Shown: positions 22,516 to 33,806 of the stretch, piece after piece
How the letters are laid out: the number at the start of each line of letters is the position of its first letter
How positions within the stretch are numbered: the stretch's first letter is position 1
NCBI GenBank assembly: GCA_964017155.1
Contig: OZ024858.1
Coordinates: 25,327,187-25,391,186 of the forward strand
Reading direction: 5' to 3'
DNA length: 64,000 nt
Source of the DNA: Oasisia sp. SBJ-2009
Lineage: Eukaryota; Annelida; Polychaeta; Sabellida; Siboglinidae
The notes under the pieces: generated by a model
What the model saw: the letters and a program-made list of their open reading frames with translations, nothing else
What the model was told of the DNA's origin: nothing
Databases searched by the model: none
Position numbers and translations under genes: made by a program

Positions 22516-24294
22516 ATGAGAAAATCAAAACGGTCTTTTGAGCAGAAATTAGCGAACGACATAAAACATGATAGTAAGAGTTTCTACACTTACGTAAGGA
22601 GTAAACGGAAGGTTCGAGATAAAGTAGGATCACTAAAAAACAGCGCAGGTAATGTAATATCTGATGGGTTTCAAATGGCAGAGGATCTGAATGAATATTT
22701 CAGCTCTGTATTCACTAAAGAAGATATAAGTTCACTGCCGTTACCTGCTAGGAAATTTGAGGGTGATGAATCACAACATCTAGGGCAGTTGTTTGTCACT
22801 CCTGAAATGATATCCAAACAAATTAAAATGATGAAATAAAATCACCTGGAGTTGATGGAATAACACCTAAATTACTTAAGGGAAATTGTAAACGAAATAA
22901 GTACACCACTTGCTAATGTTTTTAATATATCACTTAAAGAGGGAATTGTTCCAGCAGAATGGAAGGAGGCAAATGTAACACCGTTATTTAAAAAGGGGTC
23001 GAGGAGTAAGACAGACAATTATAGACCAGTGAGCTTAACATCAGTATTATGCAAATTATTAGAAACATTTATTAGAGACCACATGGTAGGCTTTCTTGTA
23101 AAAAACAAATTAATAACTAAATCTCAACATGGGTTCCTAAAAGCTAGGTCTTGTCTAACCAATCTCTTTTATGTTTTTTAGTAGATATTACTAAGTGGGT
23201 AGATGATGGTTCACCGGTGGATGTAGTATACTTAGATTTTCAGAAAGCATTCGATAAAGTGCCACATCAAAGACTGTTAATTAAATTAAAAGCCTATGGT
23301 ATAAGGGAAAGTATGATAAATTGGATACAAGCATGGTTGACAGATAGAAGACAGAGAGTAATAGTAGAGGGAGAGATATCAAACTGGAAACCAGTTTTGA
23401 GTGGAGTTCCACAGGGGTCGGTGTTGGGCCCAATACTGTTTTTGATATTTATAAATGATTTGGGTGATGACTTATCAAATAAAGTACTTAAATTTGCAGA
23501 CGACACAAAAGTGTTCAGAACTGTAAAAACTGATACAGATAAAGAAACTTTACAAGATGATCTAACCAAGTTAGTAAAATGGTCTGACAAATGGCAGATG
23601 TTATTTAATTTTGGTAAATGTCAATGCATCCACATTGGACATGGTAATGTGAGCAAAGAATACTTTATGGGCACATATAATACTATATTAGGCACAAGTG
23701 TAAAAGAAAAGGACTTGGGAGTTACAGATAGTGCCGACATGACAGTTTCAGAGCAATGTGGACTTGCTGCTGCAAAAGGAAATCAAATTTTAGGATTAAT
23801 TAGACTTTAATAATACCATTGTACAAGGCAATAGTTAGGCCACACTTAGAATACTGCATTTAGGCATGGAGGCCATATCAAAAGAAAGACATTGATAAAC
23901 TTGAAAGAATTCAAAGGAGGGCAACAAAACTAATTCCAGAACTTAAACATTTATCTTATGAAAGACGCCTGTGAGATTGTAGATTGACAACATTAGAAAC
24001 TAGAAGATTAGGAGGAGACCTAATAGAAGTTTTTAAGATATTAAATGGATAGGAAGACATTGATAGCAACATTTTGTTAAACTAAAAGAAGATAGTGTGA
24101 CAAGGGGACATCAGGCAGCGTTAGTCAAGCCATACTCTAGATTAGATAAAACAAAATTCTCCTTCTCCCAGAGAACAATAACTGATTGGAATAATCTAAG
24201 TAATGATTGTGTAAATGCCAGCAGTGTAAATATGTTTCAACTTAAATTGACAAATATCTGGCAAGGGCGGGATATACCTAGGTTGAACACGTAA
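22516..24294 (+). pseudogene. retrotransposon reverse transcriptase and C-terminal region (multiple frameshifts)
   Basis: The connector (22516-22839) runs into RT fingers after frameshifts near 22836 and 22880. Recognisable RT motifs are: NYRPVSLTSVLCKLLE (about 23020), QHGFLKARS (about 23125), YLDFQKAFDKVPH with the first catalytic Asp (23229-23267), GVPQGSVLGPILF (23403-23441) and FADDTKVF with the catalytic DD pair (23493-23516). The thumb-like end (RPHLEYC, RIQRRATKLIPEL, GDLIEVFKILNG) contains TAG at about 23862, TGA at 23972 and TAG at 24050. The final block is SRLDKTKFSFSQRTITDWNN, a common C-terminal signature of animal CR1/L2-type elements. Catalytic residues remain, but the copy cannot encode a full protein. 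Confidence 0.88.
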
Positions 24295-24626
24295 ATGTTT
24301 TAGAAATTATTTTAATACAGATTAAATTATTTATTCATATATTTATTTTAATTTATTTATTATTATAAAAAATGGTGTTATTGAAGGATATTTTATGTAT
24401 TTATTTATTTTACTTGTATATTTTTTAGAGACAATGTATACATTTTATTTTACTTATGTATTCTAAGAGACAACGTATTTTAATTAGTAGCATTTTAGTG
24501 CATTTATAATACTGTATATTTAATTTTTTTAAGTGAACACTCGATAAGCCATAGGCTTCCTCGTTCACATGCCGTCTGGACCTTGGTTCTGGATGGCAAC
24601 TTGTTAAACCTTGTTAAACCTTGTTA
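24295..24626 (+). other. retrotransposon 3' UTR and tandem tail
   Basis: AT-rich sequence after the last stop, with a pair of partly repeated blocks near 24395-24480 (attttacttgta / attttacttatg, agagacaatgt / agagacaacgt). The terminal repeats TTGTTAAACC TTGTTAAACC TTGTTA abut the host unit. Confidence 0.8.
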
Positions 24627-24960
24627 CCTGATACAAATATGCGTGCCGAGAAATGCGTGACTGCAATAAATACTGGTATCAAAACATCGAATGATTCCTA
24701 CACTTGTTTCAGAAGGAAGACAAATCAAATGCGTACCCGTGGGTTACAATATTGCAGCAAAGACGTATAGGCACTTGTGTAGGTCGCCTTGTCATGCTGA
24801 TTCCTAAGTATGCTGTTTCCAGTCGAGATTAATGCGTTGTGCTTGGTGTCATGACGAGCAAAGGGTCATCTACTGAACCGTATTGAGTGGGTGTATGTGT
24901 GCACGCGAGAATGTGTGTGACATTCTCCGTGCGAATGGGGCTTATGCATATAAATGTTAA

Positions 24961-27171
24961 TTTACTTTCCGCGGTGCGATCTCGGCCTCTTCGCTTCATT
25001 TACATTATTTTCCATCATATTTTGACATTACTTATTTTGAAATACATCATATAGCGTGAAAAATAGCTCGATCAATCGTCTAAGTCAAACGTTTCGATTG
25101 TGAGAACTGTAACATTAAAACTAATGTCCATTCGCACTTGCTATGGTACATATGTCGATGTCAAGCTATTGTTCATTTGATTCTCCCAGTGATCGGCCTA
25201 CATTATCATCTACCTCAACACGTTATATAAATAAAATAACTTGATAAAAACAAGGCTTCACCCACTGTCGAATGACTGTTCCGCGTCGCCAGTCTTCACA
25301 TCATCGGGCCTAGTCGGTTAGTAATGCTGCCAGAAGTCGTCGGCCATGTGTCGCTGTATCTTCACCAGGCGCAGACACCTGATAAAAACAACAAAAGAGC
25401 GTTACAATGTGCACGGTGTCTAACAACATTGAAACGAGCATGCTCAATTCTTACATATGCCCACATTCCTTCACCCCACTGCCGTCAAAGGCGCAAACCC
25501 CACAGCGATGCGGTCGAGATTACACTAAAGAAACTGGCATCTCTCGCCAGCATTCGGCTGCGCGGCACAGTAATGGCGGCAAACCGGAAGACGCGCCACA
25601 ACAATACGGTGACGTCACGACAATACGGCAGACGCGCCATTTACGTTCCTCGCGACGTCAGATTTCAAGATGGCGACACCGTTGATCTAAGCAAACTGGG
25701 GGGGGGCTCTTTCTTCCATCTTTTCCTTCTTTCTTTCAATGTTTTACTTGCGCTAGCCTATTTCGCAATAAGTTACACACACAGGACTACAGTTGCATCA
25801 TGGTACAACGGCCTGTTCGACATTCGGGTACTTTTTCTGCAAGATGCAAGTCAATGTGCGTGGTGTATAACACCGATTAGATTCAACAATGTCAGACTCT
25901 CTCCATTGATTGTTATACCAAATATATCAGGCCTGTTGCGTCCGCGCGTATTAAAACCACTACACTACCCGCGCCTCTCGTGATGAAGTGTCAAATGTAG
26001 GAGCAATTGAGGTTGGTTTGCATTCTGCACAATTCATGTCGGAAATGGAACAGAATATTCTTTTTTTTCTCATTCACAGTATACTGTATATGGTGCAGAC
26101 CACTCTTCGATGAGTTGTCTCAATGTCTCAAGCAGCTTTCCACCTCTGTCTAGGCAAATAGAAGTTTGGGCAGTATCTAATTTAACATTCGTATTGCTGA
26201 GCTTCACATTACTACACTCAACGACAGAAGTTCCGTTCATTGTGTTGGCAATCTACTCTCTGCGATCTGGAACTCTAACACGTGTTAGCGGCGACACCAC
26301 GAGGGTGTGTGCAGGCTGCGCAAAGATGTATCTGAAGCATTATATGCCATCCCAAGCGATAAAAGACGTTCGTTCGCATACAGATTTACTGTGTAATGTA
26401 ATACTCTGTGGCGGATGTATAATTTGTGTAGCTAGCTGAACATCAACGATGATATGATGCGACCTTTGCCTGTTGGTTGCTATGTGGTTTCGTTTTCAAA
26501 TTGACCTTGCGAAATGTCTGCTCTTTGGTTTCCGGTCTTCCTATTTGAGTCCGAAGTATGAGCGACACAGCCCCTCTGAGAATGCGATGCGAGAGTAGTG
26601 GTGCACCCCACGCAAGTCTAGTATATCATTTCGTAGTCGTCTGGGTAGTTTGGAACAACTTTTGTTTTCTCGTATGGTACTTCGCCATGACTGTTATGTC
26701 TAGCTTTTGGCGTTACCTGTTTGTCGGCATAGCGCTCATGACATGGCCAAAAACCTGGTATGTTGGCACTGATCACTGTAGCATATGCTATTGTTTCAAT
26801 GGCAATGTCTGAAAATACGCAGCCGGTCTACGTCAATACCTGATACAAATATGCGTGCCGAAAAATGTGTGACTGCAATAAATACTGTCTCAAAACATAG
26901 AATGATTCCTACACTTGTTTCAGAAGGAAGACAAATCAAATGCGTACCCGTGGATTACAATATTGTAGCAAAGACGTATAGGCACTTGTGTAGGTTGCCT
27001 TTTCATGCTGATTCCTAAGTATGCTGTTTCCACTCGAGATTAATGCGTTGTGTTTGGTGTCATGACGAGCAAAGGGTCATCTACTGAACCGTATTGAGTG
27101 GGTGGATGTGTGCACGCGAGAATGTGTGTGACATTCTCCGTGCGAATGGGGCTTATGCATATAAATGTTAA
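24961..27171 (+). repeat. array unit U2 (left-edge type, A1-like 3' end)
   Basis: Starts with tttactttcc where the other units have gatactttcc. The 5' two-thirds resemble U1, while the last ~450 bp match A1 (ctggtatgttggcactg). It shares two rare variants, tcaatacctg (26834) and ccgaaaaatg (26858), with U7 five units away. Poly-G run of nine. Confidence 0.93.
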
Positions 27172-29380
27172 GATACTTTCCGCGGTGCTATCTCGGCCTC
27201 TTCTTTTCAGTTACATTATTTTCCATCATATTTTGACATTACTTATTTTGAAATATATCAAATAGCGTGAAAAATAGCTCGATCAATCGTCTAAGTAAAA
27301 CGTTTCGATTGTGAGAACTGTAACATTTAAACTAATGTCCATTCGCACTTGCTATGATACATATGTCGATGTCAAGTTATCGTTCATTTGATTCTCCCAG
27401 TGATCGGCCTACATTATCATCTACCTCAACACGTTATATAAATAAAATAACTTGATAAAAACAAGGCTTCAGCCACTTTCGAATGACTTTTCTGCGTCGC
27501 CAGTCTTCATATCATCGAGCCTGGTCGGTCAGTAATGCTGCCAGAAGTCGTCAGCCATGTGTCGCTGTATCTTCACCGGGCGCATACACCTGATAAAAAC
27601 AATAAAAGAGCGTTACAATGAGCACGGTGTCTAACAACATTGAAACGAGCATGCTCAATTCTTACATATGCCCACATTCTTTCACCCAACTGGCGTCAAA
27701 GGCGCAAATCCCACAGCGATGCGGTCGAAATTACACTAAAGAAACCGGCATCTCTCGCCAGCATTCGGGTGCGCGCCACAGTAATGGCGGCAAACCGGAA
27801 GACGCGCCACAACAATACGGTGACGTCACGACAATACGGCAGACGCGCCATTTACGTTCCTCTCGATTTCAGATTTCAAGATGGCGACGCCGTTGATCTA
27901 TGCAAACTGGGGGGGCTCTTTCTTCCATCTTTTCCTTCTTTCTTTCAATGTTTTACTTGCGCTAGCCTATTTCGCAATAAGGTACACACACAGGACTACA
28001 GTTGCATTATGGTACAACGGCCTGAGCGACATTCGGGTACTTTTTGTGCAAGATGCAAGTCAATGTGCGTGGTGTATAACACCGATTAGATTCAACAATG
28101 TCAGACTCTCTCCATTGATTGTTATACCAAATATAACAGGCCTGCTGCGTCCGCGCGTATTAAAACCACTACACTTCCAACGCCTCTCGTAATGAAGTGT
28201 CAAATGTAGGAGCAATTGAGGTTGGTTTGCACTCTGCACAATTCTTGTCGGAAATGGAACAGAATATTCGTTTTTTCTTATTCACACTATACTGTATATG
28301 GTGCAGACCACTCTTCGATGAGTTGTCTCAATGTCTCAAGCAGCTTTCCACCTCTGTCTAGGCAAATAGAAGTTTGGGCAGTATATAATTTAACATTCGA
28401 ATTGCTGAGCTTCAAATTACTACACTCAACGACAGAAGTTCCGTCCATTGTGTTGGCAATCTACTCTCTGCGATCTGGAACTGTAAAACGTGTTAGCGGC
28501 GACGCCACGAGGGTGTGTGCAGGCTGCGCAAAGATGTATATGAAGCATTATATGCCATCCCAAGCGATAAAAGACGTTCGTTCGCATACAGATTTACTCT
28601 GTAATGTAATACTCTGTGGCGGATTTATAATTTGTGTAGCTAGCTGAACATCAACGATGATATGCTGCGACCATTGGCTGCTGGTTGCTATGTGGTTTCG
28701 TTTTGATATTGAACTTGCGAAATGTCTGCTCTTTGGTTTCAAGTCTTCCTATTTGAGTCCGAAGTGTGAGCGACACAGCCCCTCTGAGAATGCGACGCGA
28801 GAGTAGTGGTGCACCCCTCGCAAGTGTAGTATGTCATTTCGTAGTCGTCTGGGTAGTTTGGAATAACTTTTGTTTTCTCGTATGGTACTTCGCCATGACT
28901 GTTATGTCTAGCTTTTGGCGATACCTGTTTGTCGGCATAGCGCTCATGACATGGCCAAAAACCTGGTCTGTTGTCATTGATCACTGTAGCATATGCTATT
29001 GTTTCAATGGCAATGTCTGAAAATATGCAGCCGGTCTACGTCACTACCTGATACAAATATGCGTACCGAGAAATGTGTGACTGCAATAAATACTGGTCTC
29101 AAAACATCGGATGATTCCTACACTTGTTTCAGAAGGAAGATAAATCAAATGCGTACCCGTGGGTTACAATATTGTAGCAAAGACTTATAGGCACTTGTGT
29201 AGGTTGCCTTTTCATGGTGTTTCCTAAGTATGCTGTTTCCACTCGAGATTAATGCGTTGTGTTTGGTGTCATGGCGAGCCAAGTGTCATCTACTGAACCG
29301 TATTGAGTGGGTGTATGTGTGCACGCGAGAATGTGTGTGACATTCTCCGTGCGAATGGGGCTTATGCATATAAATGTTAA
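27172..29380 (+). repeat. array unit U3, type A2
   Basis: A2 markers: gcactctgcacaattcttg, ccgtccattg, ctggtctgttgtcattg and catggtgtttcc. First unit of a trimer (A2-A1-A1). Poly-G run of seven. A private change alters the ATG context at 27618 (aatgagcacgg). Confidence 0.95.
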
Positions 29381-29643
29381 GATACTTTCCGCGGTGCTAT
29401 CTCGGCCTCTTCTTTTCAGTTACATTATTTTCCATCATATTTTGACATTACTTATTTTGAAATATATCAAATAGCGTGAAAAATAGCTCGATCAATCGTC
29501 TAAGTAAAACGTTTCGATTGTGAGAACTGTAACATTTAAACTAATGTCCATTCGCACTTGCTATGATACATATGTCGATGTCAAGCTATCGTTCATTTGA
29601 TTCTCCCAGTGATCGGCCTACATTATCATCTACCTCAACACGT

Positions 29644-29653
29644 TATATAAATA
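29644..29653 (+). promoter_or_regulatory. TATA-like AT tract in U4
   Basis: TATATAAATA within cacgttatataaataaaataac, about 265 bp into the unit and conserved in nearly all units (U15 has tatattaata). It could be a TATA box or simply AT-rich sequence. No start site can be inferred from it alone. Confidence 0.3.
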
Positions 29654-30029
29654 AAATAACTTGATAAAAACAAGGCTTCACCCACTTTCGAATGACTTTT
29701 CTGCGTCGCCAGTCTTCATATCATCGAGCCTGGTCGGTCAGTAATGCTGCCAGAAGTCGTCAGCCATGTGTCGCTGTATCTTCACCGGGCGCATACACCT
29801 GATAAAAACAATAAAAGAGCGTTACAATGTGCACGGTGTCTAACAACATTGAAACGAGCATGCTCAATTCTTACATATGCCCACATTCTTTCACCCAACT
29901 GGCGTCAAAGGCGCAAATCCCACAGCGATGCGGTCGAGATTACACTAAAGAAACCGGCATCTCTCGCCAGCATTCGGGTGCGCGCCACAGTAATGGCGGC
30001 AAACCGAAAGACGCGCCACAACAATACGG

Positions 30030-30037
30030 TGACGTCA
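30030..30037 (+). promoter_or_regulatory. CRE/ATF palindrome TGACGTCA in U4
   Basis: A perfect 8-bp cAMP-response-element palindrome in a CpG-rich core (cggtgacgtcacgacaatac). It is intact in U1-U19 and lost only in the isolated, rearranged U0 (tgacttca). Survival across both A and B families is suggestive but could also reflect homogenisation. Confidence 0.5.
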
Positions 30038-30086
30038 CGACAATACGGCAGACGCGCCATTTACGTTCCTCTCGATTTCAGATTTC

Positions 30087-30097
30087 AAGATGGCGAC
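30087..30097 (+). promoter_or_regulatory. YY1-like motif AAGATGGCGAC in U4
   Basis: Matches the AAGATGGCG core of the YY1 consensus found near transcription starts of many animal genes. It lies about 50 bp downstream of the CRE. It is intact in U1-U14 and U16 (U16's is within the A tract), but changed to AAGATGGCCAC or AAGATGGCCGC in the other B units. Confidence 0.45.
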
Positions 30098-30117
30098 GCC
30101 GTTGATCTAAGCAAACT

Positions 30118-30126
30118 GGGGGGGGG
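30118..30126 (+). repeat. variable poly-G run
   Basis: Nine G here; between 7 and 16 in other units (16 in U14 at 52244-52259, 12 in U11 and U12). Length changes switch the downstream frame of the longest open frame in the unit. Confidence 0.95.
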
Positions 30127-30157
30127 CTCTTTCTTCCATCTTTTCCTTCTTTCTTTC
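30127..30157 (+). promoter_or_regulatory. pyrimidine tract, TOP-like
   Basis: A 31-base tract with a single purine (ctctttcttccatcttttcc, then ttctttctttc) directly after the poly-G run. In animal TOP genes transcription starts at a C followed by pyrimidines. Together with the upstream CRE and YY1-like sites this is a plausible initiation site, but it could equally be a polypurine/polypyrimidine structural element. Confidence 0.35.
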
Positions 30158-30498
30158 AATGTTTTACTTGCGCTAGCCTATTTCGCAATAAGGTACACAC
30201 ACAGGACTACAGTTGCATTATGGTACAACGGCCTGAGCGACATTCGGGTACTTTTTGTGCAAGATGCAAGTCAATGTGCGTGGTGTATAACACCGATTAG
30301 ATTCAACAATGTCAGACTCTCTCCATTGATTGTTATACGAAATATATCAGGCCTGCTGCGTCCGCGCATATTAAGACCACTACACTACCCGCGCCTGTCG
30401 TAATGAAGTGTCAAATGTAGCAGCAATTGAGGTTGGTTTGTATTCTGCACAATTCATGTCGGAAATAGAACAGAATATTCATATTTTTGTTCTCATTC

Positions 30499-30510
30499 AC
30501 AGTATACTGT
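30499..30510. repeat. 12-bp perfect palindrome
   Basis: ACAGTATACTGT, present in most units. In A2 units and U1 one arm is changed (cacactatactgt), so the palindrome is subtype-specific. Confidence 0.6.
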
Positions 30511-31299
30511 ATACGGTGCAGACCACTCTTCGATGAGTTGTCTCAATGTCTCAAGCAGCTTTCCACCTCTGTCTAGGCAAATAGAAGTTTGGGCAGTATA
30601 TAATTTAACATTCGAATTGCTGAGCTTCAAATTACTACACTCAACGACAGAAGTTGCGTTCATTGTGTTGGCAATCTACTCTCTGCGATCTGGAACTGTA
30701 AAACGTGTTAGCGGCGACGCCACGAGGGTGTGTGCAGGCTGCGCAAAGATGTATATGAAGCATTATATGCCATCCCAAGCGATAAAAGACGTTCGTTCGC
30801 ATACAGATTTACTCTGTAATGTAATACTCTGTGGCGGATTTATAATTTGTGTAGCTAGCTGAACATCAACGATGATATGCTGCGACCATTGGCAGTTGGT
30901 TGCTATGTGGTTTCGTTTTGATATTGAACTTGCGAAATGTCTGCTCTTTGGTTTCAAGTCTTCCTATTTGAGTCCGAAGTGTGAGCGACACAGCCCCTCT
31001 GAGAATGCGACGCGAGAGTAGTGGTGCACCCCTCGCAAGTCTAGTATATCATTTCGTAGTCGTCTGGGTAGTTTGGAATAACTTTTGTTTTCTCGTATGG
31101 TACTTCGCCATGACTGTTATGTCTAGCTTTTGGCGTTACCTGTTTGTCGGCATAGCGCTCATGACATGGCCAAAAACCTGGTATGTTGGCACTGATCACT
31201 GTAGCATATGCTATTGTTTCAATGGCAATGTCTGAAAATACGCAGCCGGTCTACGTCACTACCTGATACAAATATGCGTGCCGAGAAATGTGTGACTGC

Positions 31300-31305
31300 A
31301 ATAAA
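31300..31305 (+). terminator. possible polyadenylation signal AATAAA
   Basis: AATAAA in ctgcaataaatactg, about 1.15 kb downstream of the pyrimidine tract and conserved in all units. It would fit the 3' end of a unit-length plus-strand transcript. In AT-rich DNA such hexamers also occur by chance. Confidence 0.25.
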
Positions 31306-31534
31306 TACTGTCTCAAAACATAGAATGATTCCTACACTTGTTTCAGAAGGAAGATAAATCAAATGCGTACCCGTGGGTTACAATATTGTAGCAAAGACTT
31401 ATAGGCACTTGTGTAGGTTGCCTTTTCATGCCGATTCCTAAGTATGCTGTTTCCACTCGAGATTAATGCGTTGTGTTTGGTGTCATGACGAGCAAAGGGT
31501 CATCTACTGAACCGTATTGAGTGGGTGGATGTGT

Positions 31535-31566
31535 GCACGCGAGAATGTGTGTGACATTCTCCGTGC
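31535..31566 (+). other. strong hairpin near unit end
   Basis: GCACGCGAGAATGT and ACATTCTCCGTGC pair over 13 bp with one bulged C around the loop GTGTG. It lies 28 bases before the unit boundary. All A-family units keep it intact; B units carry gcgacaatgt and ctccttgc, which break two pairs. Confidence 0.6.
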
Positions 31567-31582
31567 GAATGGGGCTTATGCA

Positions 31583-31589
31583 TATAAAT
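31583..31589 (+). promoter_or_regulatory. TATA-like motif at unit boundary
   Basis: TATAAAT within ttatgcatataaatgttaag, spanning the end of each unit. It overlaps the TTAA used by the 7.1-kb insertion at the U0/U1 boundary. U8 and U9 are preceded by a variant (atatcaatg). Confidence 0.3.
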
Positions 31590-31594
31590 GTTAA

Positions 31595-33806
31595 GATACT
31601 TTCCGCGGTGCTATCTCGGCCTCTTCTTTTCAGTTACATTATTTTCCATCATATTTTGACATTACTTATTTTGAAATATATCAAATAGCGTGAAAAATAG
31701 CTCGATCAATCGTCTAAGTAAAACGTTTCGATTGTGAGAACTGTAACATTTAAACTAATGTCCATTCGCACTTGCTATGATACATATGTCGATGTCAAGT
31801 TATCGTTCATTTGATTCTCCCAGTGATCGGCCTACATTATCATCTACCTCAACACGTTATATAAATAAAATATCTTGATAAAAACAAGGCTTCACCCACT
31901 TTCGAATGACTTTTCTGCGTCGCCAGTCTTCATATCATCGAGCCTGGTCGGTCAGTAATGCTGCCAGAAGTCGTCAGCCATGTGTCGCTGTATCTTCACC
32001 GGGCACATACACCTGATAAAAACAATAAAAGAGCGTTAAAATGTGCACGGTGTCTAACAACATTGAAACGAGCATGCTCAATTCTTACATATGCCCACAT
32101 TCTTTCACCCAACTGGCGTCAAAGGCGCAAATCCCACAGCGATGCGGTCGAGATTACACTAAAGAAACCGGCATCTCTCGCCAGCATTCGGGTGCGCGCC
32201 ACAGTAATGGCGGCAAACCGAAAGACGCGCCACAACAATACGGTGACGTCACGACAATACGGCAGACGCGCCATTTACGTTCCTCTCGATTTCAGATTTC
32301 AAGATGGCGACGCCGTTGATCTATGCAAACTGGGGGGGCTCTTTCTTCCATCTTTTCCTTCTTTCTTTCAATGTTTTACTTGCGCTAGCCTATTTCGCAA
32401 TAAGGTACACACACAGGACTACAGTTGCATTATGGTACAACGGCCTGAGCGACATTCGGGTACTTTTTGTGCAAGATGCAAGTCAATGTGCGTGGTGTAT
32501 AACACCGATTAGATTCAACAATGTCAGACTCTCTCCATTGATTGTTATACGAAATATATCAGGCCTGCTGCGTCCGCGCATATTAAGACCACTACACTAC
32601 CCGCGCCTGTCGTAATGAAGTGTCAAATGTAGGAGCAATTGAGGTTGGTTTGTATTCTGCACAATTCATGTCGGAAATAGAACAGAATATTCATATATTT
32701 GTTCTCATTCACAGTATACTGTATACGGTGCAGACCACTCTTCGATGAGTTGTCTCAATGTCTCAAGCAGCTTTCCACCTCTGTCTAGGCAAATAGAAGT
32801 TTGGGCAGTATATAATTTAACATTCGAATTGCTGAGCTTCAAATTACTACACTCAACGACAGAAGTTGCGTTCATTGTGTTGGCAATCTACTCTCTGCGA
32901 TCTGGAACTGTAAAACGTGTTAGCGGCGACGCCACGAGGGTGTGTGCAGGCTGCGCAAAGATGTATATGAAGCATTATATGCCATCCCAAGCGATAAAAG
33001 ACGTTCGTTCGCATACAGATTTACTCTGTAATGTAATACTCTGTGGCGGATTTATAATTTGTGTAGCTAGCTGAACATCAACGATGATATGCTGCGACCA
33101 TTGGCAGTTGGTTGCTATGTGGTTTCGTTTTGATATTGAACTTGCGAAATGTCTGCTCTTTGGTTTCAAGTCTTCCTATTTGAGTCCGAAGTGTGAGCGA
33201 CACAACCCCTCTGAGAATGCGACGCGAGAGTAGTGGTGCACCCCTCGCAAGTCTAGTATATCATTTCGTAGTCGTCTGGGTAGTTTGGAATAACTTTTGT
33301 TTTCTCGTATGGTACTTCGCCATGACTGTTATGTCTAGCTTTTGGCGTTACCTGTTTGTCGGCATAGCGCTCATGACATGGCCAAAAACCTGGTATGTTG
33401 GCACTGATCACTGTAGCATATGCTATTGTTTCAATGGCAATGTCTGAAAATACGCAGCCGGTCTACGTCACTACCTGATACAAATATGCGTGCCGAGAAA
33501 TGTGTGATTGCAATAAATACTGTCTCAAAACATAGAATGATTCCTACACTTGTTTCAGAAGGAAGATAAATCAAATGCGTACCCGTGGGTTACAATATTG
33601 TAGCAAAGACTTATAGGCATTTGTGTAGGTTGCCTTTTCATGCTGATTCCTAAGTATGCTGTTTCCACTCGAGATTAATGCGTTGTGTTTGGTGTCATGA
33701 CGAGCAAAGGGTCATCTACTGAACCGTATTGAGTGGGTGGATGTGTGCACGCGAGAATGTGTGTGACATTCTCCGTGCGAATGGGGCTTATGCATATAAA
33801 TGTTAA
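31595..33806 (+). repeat. array unit U5, type A1
   Basis: Very close to U4. Third member of trimer U3-U5. Private substitution gcgacacaacccctctg near 33205 and aatatcttgat near 31869. Poly-G run of seven. Confidence 0.95.

Larger units (their letters stand above)
21447..24626 (+). mobile_element. CR1/L2-like non-LTR retrotransposon, dead copy
   Basis: Encodes, in order on the plus strand, an AP-endonuclease-like domain, a connector and a reverse transcriptase, all broken by frameshifts and stops. It has an AT-rich 3' UTR ending in short tandem TTGTTAAACC repeats. The insertion splits array unit U1 between cacta and cctgat. At most a 2-bp TA is duplicated. Small or absent target duplication and a short 3' tandem tail, rather than poly-A, fit the CR1/L2 group. 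The 5' end probably lacks an ORF1, so the copy is likely 5'-truncated. Confidence 0.9.
19581..24960 (+). repeat. array unit U1, split by a retroelement
   Basis: The two halves are 19581-21446 and 24627-24960 and join as tcacta|cctgatac, which matches intact units. It carries a private ~14-bp deletion (cacagcgatgcgagag, 21190-21205) relative to U2 (cccctctgagaat present), and its poly-G run is interrupted (ggggaggggtg). CRE intact at 20233-20240; AAGATGGCGAC at 20290-20300. Confidence 0.93.
29381..31594 (+). repeat. array unit U4, type A1 (reference unit for site positions)
   Basis: A1 markers: gtattctgcacaattcatg, gcgttcattg, ctggtatgttggcactg and atactgtctcaaaacatag. Poly-G run of nine. Positions of its promoter-like and structural sites are given as separate entries; the same sites lie at matching offsets in the other units. 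Confidence 0.95.

Noticed and set aside
24970..24995. Similarity of gcgatctcggcctcttcg to the start of U2 snRNA
   Set aside because: Only a short stretch is similar. The rest of U2, its branch-site recognition sequence and the Sm site are absent.
28216..28647. A 143-codon open frame (MRLVCTLHNS...) in A2 units
   Set aside because: The ATG is absent from A1 units, and the differences from B units (S/Y, V/E, T/K) are non-synonymous. There is no sign of protein constraint.
29744..30403. A 219-codon open frame starting MLPEVV, repeated in most units
   Set aside because: Its length and frame depend on the poly-G run, a second frame overlaps it for 92 codons, subtype differences are mostly amino-acid changing, and no domain is recognisable. 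It is treated as incidental openness of a GC-rich core.
31535..31594. Units as tandem Helitrons because of the terminal hairpin
   Set aside because: No 5' TC or 3' CTRR end, no Rep/helicase coding sequence, and no solitary full-length copy in the window to confirm the termini.
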